This document shows positions 24,584-33,248 of a stretch of 64,000 nucleotides of DNA, piece by piece (position 1 is the stretch's first letter; every line of letters starts with the position of its first letter). The DNA lies in the NCBI RefSeq assembly GCF_009650765.1, contig NZ_CP045740.1:4006001-4070000 (forward strand), in the 5' to 3' direction. The translations under genes were made by a program, and so were the position numbers. The notes below the pieces were generated by a model. It saw only the letters and a program-made list of their open reading frames with translations. It had not been told where the DNA came from and did no database searches. Source of the stretch: Streptomyces sp. SUK 48. Lineage in GTDB: Bacteria > Actinomycetota > Actinomycetes > Streptomycetales > Streptomycetaceae.

Positions 24584-26215
24584 ATGAACCGCACCCGTCG
24601 CACCAACGGCACCACCGGTGACCTCCGCGCCCCCCGCAGGTCCGCGCGCCCCCGTCCCGGCACCGGCGGCCGCAAGACCGGCCAGAGCGCCCGGCCCGCC
24701 GCGCGCCGGCAGGAGTTCGCCCTGCCCACCACGGTCACCGAACCGCTGCCCGCGGTCGAGGCGTTCGCCGATCTCGACATGTCCGAGCAGCTGCTGAAGG
24801 CACTGGTCGACGAGGGCGTGACCGAGCCCTTCCCGATCCAGGCGGCCACCCTGCCGAACGCGCTCGCGGGCCGCGACGTCCTGGGCCGGGGCCGTACCGG
24901 CTCGGGCAAGACGCTCGCCTTCGGCCTGCCCGTGCTGGCCCGGCTGCAGGGGCAGCGGGCCCAGCCCAAGCAGCCCCTCGCCCTGGTCCTCGTACCGACC
25001 CGGGAACTGGCCACGCAGGTCACCGACTCGCTCGCCCCGTACGCCCGCGCCCTGCACGTGCGGTTCGCCACGGTGGTGGGCGGTGTGTCGATCGGCCGCC
25101 AGACCAGCGCGCTGCGCGCCGGCGCGGAGGTCGTGGTCGCCACCCCCGGCCGCCTCAAGGACCTGATCGACCGCGGTGCCTGCCGTCTCGACCACGTCGC
25201 CGTCACCGTCCTCGACGAGGCGGACCAGATGGCCGACATGGGCTTCATGCCGCAGGTGACCGCACTGCTCGACCAGGTCCCGGCCCGTGGTCAGCGGCTG
25301 CTGTTCTCGGCCACCCTGGACCGCAACATCGACCTCCTGGTGCGGCGTTACCTGCACGACCCGGTCGTGCACTCGGTCGACCCGTCCGCCGGCGCGGTCA
25401 CCACGATGGAGCACCACCTGCTCCAGGTGCGGGACACCGAGAAGCACGACGCCGTGACCGAGATCGCCGCCCGCGACGGCCGCGTGATCATGTTCCTGGA
25501 CACCAAGCACGCGGCGGACCGGCTGGCCAAGCACCTGCTGTCCGTCGGGGTGCGCGCGGCGGCCCTGCACGGCGGCAAGTCCCAGCCGCAGCGTGACCGT
25601 ACGCTGGCGCAGTTCAAGAACGGCCAGGTCACGGCGCTGGTGGCGACCAACGTCGCCGCCCGCGGCATCCATGTCGAGGGCCTCGACCTCGTCGTGAACG
25701 TCGACCCCCCGGCCGACCACAAGGACTACCTGCACCGCGGCGGCCGTACCGCCCGCGCGGGCGAGTCCGGCACCGTCGTCACCCTGGTGCTGCCGCACCA
25801 GCGGCGCGCGATGGACCGGCTGATGACCGACGCCGACATCACCCCGCGCACCGCCCGGGTGCGCCCCGGCGAGGACGAGCTCCAGCGCATCACCGGCGCC
25901 CGGACGCCCTCCGGCATACCGGTCGTCCTCGCCGTACCGGCCGACGACCGCCGCGAGAGCGGCGAGGGTTCCACCGGCCGTCGCCGGGGCCGTGGCCGGG
26001 GCCGCGGCGGCCAGGGCGGCGCCGGACGCGCCACGGGCCAGGCGACCGGCCGCGGCGGCGCGAACGGGCAGGGCGCGGGCCGGAGCAGGAGCGGCCAGGG
26101 TGCCGCCGTGCGCGGCGAGAGCGGTGGCGGCCAGGGCGGTCAGGGTGCCGCCGGCCGCGGCGGGAACGGCCGGGGCGGGGCGCAGGCGCGCCGGCCCCGC
26201 AGGACCAACCCGTAG
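24584..26215 (+). CDS. DEAD-box RNA helicase with Arg/Gly-rich tail
   Basis: 543 residues from ATG 24,584 (GAGGAGG upstream). Motifs in order: Q-motif 'PFPIQAATLP', I 'GRTGSGKT', Ia 'PTRELATQ', II 'VLDEADQM' (DEAD), III 'FSATL', IV-VI with 'ARGIHVEGLDLVVNVD' and 'HRGGRTARAG'. The last ~85 residues are Gly/Arg/Gln-rich, an RNA-binding disordered tail typical of cold-associated helicases. Cytosolic, RNA unwinding in ribosome assembly or mRNA decay. Confidence 0.93.
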   Translation: MNRTRRTNGTTGDLRAPRRSARPRPGTGGRKTGQSARPAARRQEFALPTTVTEPLPAVEAFADLDMSEQLLKALVDEGVTEPFPIQAATLPNALAGRDVLGRGRTGSGKTLAFGLPVLARLQGQRAQPKQPLALVLVPTRELATQVTDSLAPYARALHVRFATVVGGVSIGRQTSALRAGAEVVVATPGRLKDLIDRGACRLDHVAVTVLDEADQMADMGFMPQVTALLDQVPARGQRLLFSATLDRNIDLLVRRYLHDPVVHSVDPSAGAVTTMEHHLLQVRDTEKHDAVTEIAARDGRVIMFLDTKHAADRLAKHLLSVGVRAAALHGGKSQPQRDRTLAQFKNGQVTALVATNVAARGIHVEGLDLVVNVDPPADHKDYLHRGGRTARAGESGTVVTLVLPHQRRAMDRLMTDADITPRTARVRPGEDELQRITGARTPSGIPVVLAVPADDRRESGEGSTGRRRGRGRGRGGQGGAGRATGQATGRGGANGQGAGRSRSGQGAAVRGESGGGQGGQGAAGRGGNGRGGAQARRPRRTNP

Positions 26216-26284
26216 CCGGTACGCGCTGACGGGACGGGCCTTGGAGTGCCGACCCGTGGCGGGAACACGCTGACGAGACGAGTG

Positions 26285-26329
26285 GACGCGTTCTCGGGCC
26301 TTCGACAGGTCCGAGGACGCGTCTTTTTT
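26285..26329 (+). terminator. Rho-independent terminator after the helicase gene
   Basis: Stem arms 26,285-26,297 and 26,311-26,323 (13 bp, one mismatch), followed by six T. Confidence 0.85.
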
Positions 26330-26433
26330 GGCATCGGTGGTGACGAGGCCGCGGCGGGGAGGGGCATCGCGCGGCCGGGCGCGGCGGGGGAGGGGCGCCG
26401 CGCGGCCGGGCGCGCCAGGCGGCATGCCCTGGA

Positions 26434-27462
26434 TCACGGCGGGCCCGGTCGGGCGTGGGCGCGGGACGTCAGCCGCTCGGCGAACTCCGCCATGAGGGCG
26501 CGCAGTTCGTCCGGGCCCTCGATCACGAAGGGGCGGTCCAGGGAGGCGAGGAGCGGGGGGAGCCAGTCGAGGCGTTCGGCGCGCAGCTCGACGCGCAGCC
26601 AGCGTTCGGTCCCCGGGTCCGCGTCCGGGTCCGCGCCCGCGTCCGCTGCCGGGTCGTTCAAGGTGGCGACGGTGGCGGGGAGCCGGGTGCGGATCCGGGC
26701 CGGGGCGCCGTGGACGCGCAGGGTGACCCGGTGGCGGTACTCGGCCGTGGCGAAGGCGGCCCTGACGCGCTCGGCCGGGTCGGGGCCCGAGGGCGCCTCG
26801 AAGGTGCCGGGCAGGGTGCGCGTGGCGGTGATGCGGTCCAGGCGGAAGGTGCGGTCCTCGGTCAGTGCGGCGTCCTCGCCGGTGACGTACCAGCGGCCCG
26901 CGTGGGCGACGATCCCGTACGGGTGCAGGGTGCGTTCGCTGCGGCGGTCCTCGCGGTCGGTGTAGCGGATCGAGACCGGCCTGCGGTGGCGCACCGCGTC
27001 GGCGAGGCCGAGGAGGACGGCGCTGTCCGGGGGGTCCGGGGCCCTGGACGTGCCGGGCTCGTCCGTGAAGGCCAAAGCGTCCAGGAGGGTGTCCAGGCGG
27101 GCGGCGACGTGCCGGGGCAGGACGCGCCGGATCTTCGCCGCGGCGGTCTCGTTCGCCGTGCGCTGCGCCGTCGTCAGCCCCGCCCGGCGCCCGGCGATCA
27201 GGCCGAGCAGGACGGCCAGCGCCTCCTCGTCGCTGAGCATGAGCGGCGGCAGCCGGTACCCGGGGGCGAGCCGGTAGCCGCCGTAGCGGCCGCGCACCGA
27301 CTCCACCGGCACGTCCAGGTCGATCAGCTGGTTCACGTACCGGCGCACGGTCCGGCCCTCGACGCCGAGGCGGTCGGCCAGTTCGGCCACCGTCCGGGTG
27401 CCGCCCGACTGGAGCAGGTCGAGCAGGGTCAGGACGCGGCCGGTGGGTCGGGGCATGCGCAC
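26434..27462 (-). CDS. WYL-domain transcriptional regulator
   Basis: 342 residues. N-terminal HTH_11 winged helix ('RVLTLLDLLQSGGTRTVAEL', 'GVEGRTVRRYVNQL'), then 'GGYRLAPGYRLPPLMLSDEE', and a WYL domain with 'IRYTDREDRRSERTLHPYGIV' and 'RWYVTG'. WYL regulators sense nucleic acid or small ligands. An alternative start is ATG 27,456. It is divergent from the VOC gene at 27,561 with about 100 bases between them, so that gene is a likely target. Confidence 0.9.
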   Translation of the reverse strand: MRMPRPTGRVLTLLDLLQSGGTRTVAELADRLGVEGRTVRRYVNQLIDLDVPVESVRGRYGGYRLAPGYRLPPLMLSDEEALAVLLGLIAGRRAGLTTAQRTANETAAAKIRRVLPRHVAARLDTLLDALAFTDEPGTSRAPDPPDSAVLLGLADAVRHRRPVSIRYTDREDRRSERTLHPYGIVAHAGRWYVTGEDAALTEDRTFRLDRITATRTLPGTFEAPSGPDPAERVRAAFATAEYRHRVTLRVHGAPARIRTRLPATVATLNDPAADAGADPDADPGTERWLRVELRAERLDWLPPLLASLDRPFVIEGPDELRALMAEFAERLTSRAHARPGPP

Positions 27463-27560
27463 AATCTAACGCCGTGAAACCCGATAGCGGACCGATTCTG
27501 TCCCCTATTTCTCCTAGCCTGCGGGACGCAGCACGCCTCCAGCCCAGCCAGGGAGAACCC

Positions 27561-28004
27561 ATGGACTTCGTCTCGATCCGCATCATCACCGGCGACGTGG
27601 CACGTCTCGTCGCCTTCTACGAACGCGCCCTGGGGGTGCGGGCGGACTGGGCCACCGAGGACTTCGCCGAACTGAGGCCCGCGGGCGCCACGCTCGCGAT
27701 CGCCGGCACCCGCACCGTCCCGCTGTTCGCGCCCGGCTCGGCCCGCCCGGCCGACAACCACAGCGTGATCACGGAATTCCTGGTCGACGACGTGGACCGC
27801 GTCCACCGGGACCTGTCCGGCTTCGTCACCGAGTTCGTCACCGAGCCGACCACGATGCCCTGGGGCAACCGTTCACTGCTGCTGCGCGACCCCGACGGCA
27901 ACCTCGTCAACTTCTTCACGCCCGTCACCCCGGCGGCCGTGAAGAAGTTCGCGGGCCGCGGGTCCGCGCGGCCGGTCACCCCCGCCCACGACCGCTCGCG
28001 ATAG
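27561..28004 (+). CDS. VOC (glyoxalase/bleomycin-resistance fold) protein
   Basis: 147 residues from ATG 27,561 with GGGAG upstream. Paired beta-alpha-beta modules ('VRLVAFYERALGV'-like start, 'LLLRDPDGNLVNFFTP' end) are typical of the vicinal oxygen chelate fold. Members are metal-dependent dioxygenases, isomerases or antibiotic-binding proteins; substrate unknown. Divergent from a WYL regulator. Confidence 0.85.
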   Translation: MDFVSIRIITGDVARLVAFYERALGVRADWATEDFAELRPAGATLAIAGTRTVPLFAPGSARPADNHSVITEFLVDDVDRVHRDLSGFVTEFVTEPTTMPWGNRSLLLRDPDGNLVNFFTPVTPAAVKKFAGRGSARPVTPAHDRSR

Positions 28005-28227
28005 TCCCCGGGGGCCGTTTCGGAGGGACGCGAGGGGCCTGCGGGACGGACGGGGGGACCGGTCGCGCGGCGGTTCCACCGATTCACCGTGCGCCGGAAC
28101 GGCCGGTGAGCGGACGGGAGTTGTGCGGGGCGACCGATGCACGGCACGAGGAACGGATGCCGGCCCCGGAGCCCCGGTCTGGGGCGGGCGGGTGGCGGAC
28201 CGAGGCTGGCGGCTGGCGGCAGTTCCC

Positions 28228-28860
28228 ATGATGGTCTTCGAGAACATGTCCCGGGAGACCTTGCCCGTCCTCGACACCGGGCGTCGGCGCAGCGCGGCGG
28301 ACACCCTGTCACTCAGCGGTGAGAAGGACGCGGCGCTGCTCGCCTCCACCGTGCGCCACGTCCACCTCTATCTGAACCTGCCGAACGCTCCGTGGACGGG
28401 CCCCAAGTCCCGGATGTCGAACGATCAGATGCTCGAGGCACTCGCGAAGGACCCGGACGGGTACCGGCGCGCAGCCGCCGTCGGGCGCCGGCTCGGAGCC
28501 GAAATTCATATCCTGCCCACCGCCGATGCCGTTGGGTACTGCGTCACCGTGGACGGGAGCACCTCGGCGACACAGGTCGAGGAGTCGTTGTCCGGGCTCG
28601 CCTCCGGAGCTGACCTCTCGCAGGGCGACGCGGGCGACGCTCGCCTCGCCCTGCGCAACGCGATGAGCGTTCCCGGTCGCTCCAGCCGTCGCCGAAGGAC
28701 GACCCGCCCCCAGACCGGTCTCTATGTGAAGGCGTGGAATTACTGGGTCGAGGGCAGCGCCGTACACAAGCTGTCGATGCCGAAGAACGGCAAACTGCCA
28801 GGGCCCGTCCGCCTGCGCGACCTTGAGATCACTCCTGACTCCAGTCGATGGCGCTCGTAA
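28228..28860 (+). CDS. Hypothetical protein convergent with the ATPase cassette
   Basis: 210 residues from ATG 28,228 (another ATG follows directly). The upstream reading is low-complexity. Recognisable only as soluble, mixed alpha/beta ('ASTVRHVHLYLNLPNAPW', 'LGAEIHILPTADAVGYCVTV'). Its 3' end overlaps the ATPase gene by 32 bases in convergent orientation. It could belong to the same accessory unit, but no domain supports this. Confidence 0.5.
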   Translation: MMVFENMSRETLPVLDTGRRRSAADTLSLSGEKDAALLASTVRHVHLYLNLPNAPWTGPKSRMSNDQMLEALAKDPDGYRRAAAVGRRLGAEIHILPTADAVGYCVTVDGSTSATQVEESLSGLASGADLSQGDAGDARLALRNAMSVPGRSSRRRRTTRPQTGLYVKAWNYWVEGSAVHKLSMPKNGKLPGPVRLRDLEITPDSSRWRS

Positions 28861-30157
28861 TCCCCGTGAGACCGGCCTCATGGGGCTGAGGCGGCACCGG
28901 TGTGTCCAGATACCTCAGGACGTCCGCGGTATCGATGCGAGACAGGTTCTCGGCCGCTGCCGCAGAAGTGACGATGTGCGCTTTGCGCAGGACATCACGC
29001 GGCTTGCGCGTGGAACGGTCGAAGAGGCAGGCGATGGCGTCGGGGGTGAACGGGAAAAGCTCGTCCCCCTCTTCCCTGACCGTTCCCTCCTTGGTGGCCG
29101 CTGTCAGATAGGGCCTGAGGAGCTGAGCGGCCTGGGCGGCGTTTCGCAGGGCGGGCAACCTGACGGTGCTTTGCCTGTTGGCCTCGGTCAGTTCGAAAGG
29201 GGGCAGATCGGCGAGGGCCCAGGCCGTGCCGATCGCCAGGGAGGCCCGGGGATGCATGGTCACTACCATGGTGACCATGTCGGCCATCGGCAGTGTCTCC
29301 ACGAGTACGTCGCGGAACTTCTCGACCTCCAGAATGCGCTTCGCCCTGGCCGTCGTCGTGCTCGCCAGATCCTCCAGCTGATCGCAGAAGACCAGCACGT
29401 GTTTCATTCCGGCCGCCGCCGCGAAGAGGAGGAACGTGGCCATGCAGGAGGCGCCGTTGCGGCTGCGTGACACCGGTGTGACCAGCCGCAGGTGCTCGGC
29501 TGCGGCTTCCCCGCCGTCCTCGCACAGCGCGACAATGAGCTTGTCGTCGGGCGGCCCGAGCGTACGGCCCTTGATCGACCGGTGCTCGTCCGTGACCGCC
29601 TTCACCAGATCGCGTACGTCGTCGCTGCCCACCCGCTGGACCAGCTGCTCCCGCAGCCGTTCGGCCAACGGCCGTTCCTCCCCGCCTGCGGAATAGGTGA
29701 CGGCGTACTCCACCGCGGCGAACAGCGCGGCCCCGAGGGACCGCACATTGGCCGTGTCGAAGCCGGTGACCAGACAGCAGACCGGTACCTCGGAGGCGTC
29801 CTCCTCATCCAGGCCGGCTTGAAGATAGGCCCATTCTCCGAAATCTTTGTTGACCTCCCTCGCCAGATGCTGCATGAGGACGGACTTTCCAAATCCGCGT
29901 GCGTCGGAGTCACCCGGTACGATGCCGACCGACCACAAGTAGCCGAATTTGAGACCGGAGTACGACATGCCGAGGATAAACTTCTCGACTGCCTCCTGCA
30001 GTTGCTCGGCATGCACTCCGGGTTCATAGAGAAGCCCGTTCTCACGATCGTCCTGACGGCCGAACCCGGCCATCCCCGTAGACGGAAACGGATTCTTCCG
30101 CATACGCCATTCGCGTTTGATCCACACGATCCCGGGAGCTGTGCGCGCTGTGGTCAC
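28829..30157 (-). CDS. P-loop ATPase of a two-gene accessory cassette
   Basis: 442 residues from GTG 30,157, overlapping the previous stop (GTGA); an internal ATG at 30,103 begins 'MRKNPFPSTGMAGFGRQDD'. Walker A lies in 'GDSDARGFGKSVLMQHL', Walker B in 'HVLVFCDQLEDLAS', and 'MVVTMHPRASLAI' looks like sensor 1. The 'NPF' start plus this order resembles ORC/ExeA-type AAA proteins used in transposition and conflict systems. The C-terminal 'FDRSTRKPRDVLRKAHIV' suits a winged-helix or lid region. Exact family not recognised. It probably acts with its upstream partner. Confidence 0.65.
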   Translation of the reverse strand: MTTARTAPGIVWIKREWRMRKNPFPSTGMAGFGRQDDRENGLLYEPGVHAEQLQEAVEKFILGMSYSGLKFGYLWSVGIVPGDSDARGFGKSVLMQHLAREVNKDFGEWAYLQAGLDEEDASEVPVCCLVTGFDTANVRSLGAALFAAVEYAVTYSAGGEERPLAERLREQLVQRVGSDDVRDLVKAVTDEHRSIKGRTLGPPDDKLIVALCEDGGEAAAEHLRLVTPVSRSRNGASCMATFLLFAAAAGMKHVLVFCDQLEDLASTTTARAKRILEVEKFRDVLVETLPMADMVTMVVTMHPRASLAIGTAWALADLPPFELTEANRQSTVRLPALRNAAQAAQLLRPYLTAATKEGTVREEGDELFPFTPDAIACLFDRSTRKPRDVLRKAHIVTSAAAAENLSRIDTADVLRYLDTPVPPQPHEAGLTGITSAIDWSQE

Positions 30158-31491
30158 GGGGCCGCGACCTCCCGCTGCTTCTCGAAGAGGCGCATGACGT
30201 GGAAGACCCGGCGAACCCCCGGATGGGTCTTCACCACGAGCGGCCGGGTGGACCCCGGGGTCCTGGTAGCGGACGCCTCGTCCAGATGCAGCCGGAAGGG
30301 AAGACCCTCGACATGACCGCGGTAGGCGTCACAGACCGCGGCGTCGAACTCGGCGTTGCTGATGCGCTGTTGCCAGCAGGCGGCTGCCCGGACGCGCCAC
30401 ACCGCGCAGTACCCGGTTGCTTCTGCGGAGCGTTCCGCCTCCTCCTGGCAGATGCGCGGCAGGGCCGTCAGCAGAGCGCTCCGCACAGGCTGCCCGACCG
30501 ACCGCCGGAACTCGGCCTGTGGACCGCTGCCCGTGACGCTCCCGGTGGCCCAGAGCCGCAAGGCGGACGGGCCGGGCGCGTAGTAGCTGAAGTTGGCCAG
30601 GCCCATGAAACCACTCCAGCGACGCAGCAGTTCATGGCTGATGTAGTCCATCGGGCAGCCCGCCGCCGCGAAAGCGAACCGGACCGCCGCCTCCTCGCAG
30701 AACGAGGCGATCCGCTTGCGCGTCAGCGCCGGCGGCGCCTTGGCCGTCCTCCCCTGCTCCCGCTCTTCGAGCGCTCCGGCAGCTCGTTTCCTCTCCTCGG
30801 CGAGGCGCTGGGCCTCCCACCGCTTGATCCGCGTCTCGACCCGCCGCATGGCCGTCGTCGCATAGTCGAGTACGGCGGTCTCGACAGCTTCCGGCTCTGC
30901 GGTCCACCCCAGTCCGCCGCGCCGCAGGCAGTCGACCATGTGCGCCACGAAGGCCGGCAAGAACTCGTCGACGTTGCGATGGACTCCCTCCTCCCAGCGC
31001 AGGAGCGGAACCGTCAGCTGGTCCGACACACTGTCCGGCCGTGCCCCGACCACTCGCAGGAACCCCTCGAACTGTGGGTGCGCGGCGAGGAGTTCACCGA
31101 CCAAGGTGTTGTAGCCAGCCCGCTTGTCCTGGGTGACGGCCGCAGTCCACTCCCAGCCCCGCTCGGTCAGCTCGAAGACCACATGGCCATGCGCGAAGGC
31201 GGACTGCGGCGTGGAGGGCAGCACATGATGCTTCACCCAGCCGAGGCGCATCAGCTCTTTCAGGACGTCGACCGTGTTGTGGACATGTGACCGGTGATCC
31301 GAGCGCATCGCATCCCATTTCGCGGTGACGAACGAACCGTCCAGATCCGCTTCCCGGGCGACGTTCTCGGCCTGGTTCACCATGGCCACCCGGATCTGCT
31401 CGAACGAGTCGCCTCGGGCCACCGCGAGCGCCGCCGTCTCGATGTAAGAGAGTTCCTGAAGTCGTGGAATTCCCATCCCACCGACGCTCAT
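30154..31491 (-). CDS. Winged-helix-like partner of the ATPase
   Basis: 445 residues from ATG 31,491 (or ATG 31,476, which has GGTGGG upstream). The N-terminal ~125 residues read as a winged helix: 'NTVDVLKELMRLGWVKHHV', then a hairpin 'GHVVFELTERGWEWTAAV'. The middle carries a charged helix ('RIKRWEAQRLAEERKRAAG'), probably coiled coil. The C-terminal part is unfamiliar. The four-base overlap with the ATPase start shows the two are made together. Suggested role: DNA-binding or target-recognition subunit of an ATPase complex; inference only. Confidence 0.6.
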   Translation of the reverse strand: MSVGGMGIPRLQELSYIETAALAVARGDSFEQIRVAMVNQAENVAREADLDGSFVTAKWDAMRSDHRSHVHNTVDVLKELMRLGWVKHHVLPSTPQSAFAHGHVVFELTERGWEWTAAVTQDKRAGYNTLVGELLAAHPQFEGFLRVVGARPDSVSDQLTVPLLRWEEGVHRNVDEFLPAFVAHMVDCLRRGGLGWTAEPEAVETAVLDYATTAMRRVETRIKRWEAQRLAEERKRAAGALEEREQGRTAKAPPALTRKRIASFCEEAAVRFAFAAAGCPMDYISHELLRRWSGFMGLANFSYYAPGPSALRLWATGSVTGSGPQAEFRRSVGQPVRSALLTALPRICQEEAERSAEATGYCAVWRVRAAACWQQRISNAEFDAAVCDAYRGHVEGLPFRLHLDEASATRTPGSTRPLVVKTHPGVRRVFHVMRLFEKQREVAAP

Positions 31492-31613
31492 GACGGCGAC
31501 ACGTTCTGATTAGGCCATCCGAGTGGTCTGCGCACGATCCGTCCTCCCAGAATTGCCGTTCATGGGCCATGAGAGCCCGACGGGTAGGAACCCTACTGGT
31601 CCAGCTGCTGTCG

Positions 31614-31638
31614 AATGCGCGGTGAAACGCCGCGCATT
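31614..31638. repeat. 9-bp inverted repeat in the divergent intergenic region
   Basis: AATGCGCGG (31,614-31,622) and CCGCGCATT (31,630-31,638) are perfect complements around a 7-base centre. It lies between the divergent cassette (start 31,491) and the GT-B gene (start 31,806), so it is a candidate operator. A smaller GTAGG/CCTAC pair is at about 31,584-31,596. The rest of the 310-base gap holds no gene. Confidence 0.5.
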
Positions 31639-31805
31639 TACTTAGAGTGACCAAGCGTTCGACCGGTCACCGAAACGGGAGCGAGCGGCGGGACTTCGCC
31701 GCGGCCCGGTCCCAGTGGCCGACGCGCGCACCGACGGAGCAGTTCGCCTGCCGTCAGCACACGCCCGGGCCCCGGACCGTACAACGAACCTCCCTGGAGC
31801 CGACC

Positions 31806-33172
31806 ATGATCGACAGAGCTTCCCCGCGCCGCGTGCCCCTCCGCTGGGCCCGGCCGGTGGACCCGTTGCCCGCGCCACGACCGTCCGGCCGGCGGGTGTG
31901 TCCACCGGCGCACGTCGAAGAGAAACGTGTGGCCCTCCGCACCACGGGACCCGCGCTGATCGAGCAGGGTCACTGGCCGACCGTGCCGCGCTGCAAAAGG
32001 GTGCTGGTCGTGGTGCACACCCTGACGTTCGGCCAACGGCTGAAGGAGGTCTACTGCCTTCTGGAGCGCGACATCCGTGTCCAGATGGTCTTCACGATCG
32101 CGCCGCATGCGTTCAGCAGCGGGGTCTCCCGTCATCTGGAGCGCCAGGGCATCACCGCGCTGGACTGGGACGAGGCGCGGCGCGCCGAGTTCGATCTGGC
32201 ACTGGCGGCGGGTTCCCGCGGGTTGCATGAACTCCAGGCACCGGTCGTCCGCATCTCGCACGGAGCAGGACACATCAAGCCGCTGACCGATACCTCCGTT
32301 CTCGAACCCGGCGAGCGACGGTGGCCCGGGATGCTGAATCCCCGGCATCTGGTGCACGAAGGCCGCGTGGTCCCCACCGCGATCGCCTACGCACACAGGC
32401 GCGATCTGAAGGAACTGGGGAGTTCCTGCCCCACGGCACTGCCCTTCGCGCATGTGGTCGGCGACCCCTGCGTGGACCGGATCACGGCCGCCCTGCCGCG
32501 TCGGGAGCACTACCGCCGTGCGCTTGGGCTCCAGCCCGGCCAGCGACTCGTGGCGGTCAATTCGACCTGGGGCACCACCTCCACGTTCGGTCGGCTCGGC
32601 TCGCTGCTGCCACAGCTGCTGGAGCAGTCTCAGGATGACCGCTACCGGATCGCTCTGCTGATCCATCCCAATGTGTTCGCCGGGCACGGCGACCGACAGG
32701 TACACGCCTGGCTGGCTTCGTGCAGCGAGCGGGGAATCGCGATCCTCCCCCGGAGGCGGACTGGCAACCCCTGCTGGTCGCGGCCGACTGGATCATCGGC
32801 GACCACGGCTCCCTGACCGCGTACGGCTCCCTCACCGAGGCGACCCTTCTGCTCACCCAGGACCCGGAGCGCGAGGTGGCACCGTCCTCACCGGTGGCGC
32901 TCCTGGCCGCCGTCGCGCCCGTGCTCTCCCCCATGGATCCGCTGGGCGTGCAGCTGGAGTACGCGGCCGGTCGGCGCCGTCCGGACCAGTACCGCGCAGT
33001 GGCCGCGTCGCTCTCCTCGGTACCCGGGGAGTTCCACCGGCGTATGCGCTCGCTCGTCTACCGTCTGTTGCACCTGGGTGAGCCCGCCTTGCCGCCTGCT
33101 GTCGGCCCGTTGGCCGCGCCTCCGCCGCTGGAGCGGTGGGTGGTCTCCCCGGACTCGGCGGAGTGGTTGTAG
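31806..33172 (+). pseudogene. GT-B fold, CDP-glycerol-transferase-like protein with a frameshift at 32,747-32,751
   Basis: Start ATG 31,806 with GGAG upstream. The first ~313 residues include 'RVLVVVHTLTFGQRLKEV', 'RISHGAGHIKPLTD' and 'HVVGDPCVDRI'. After 'CSERGIAIL' the frame breaks, and in another frame the reading resumes at once as 'PPEADWQPLLVAADWIIGD', 'HGSLTAYGSLTEATLLL' and so on for ~145 residues. One more C in the run of five would join them into a ~455-residue protein. The HG and GDHGS elements fit the GT-B fold of teichoic-acid polymerases and UDP-GlcNAc epimerases. Probably intact if the run is miscounted. Confidence 0.7.
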
Positions 33173-33248
33173 CCGGTCGGGACGTGGCGCCGGTCGCGCA
33201 CGGATGGCGTCCGGCGCCGCTGTCGCGGTGTACCCCGCACGGCGTTCA

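Noticed and set aside
24491..27589. 1,000-codon minus-strand open frame opposite the DEAD-box helicase
   Set aside because: Antisense shadow of the helicase and part of the WYL gene in another frame; composition implausible.
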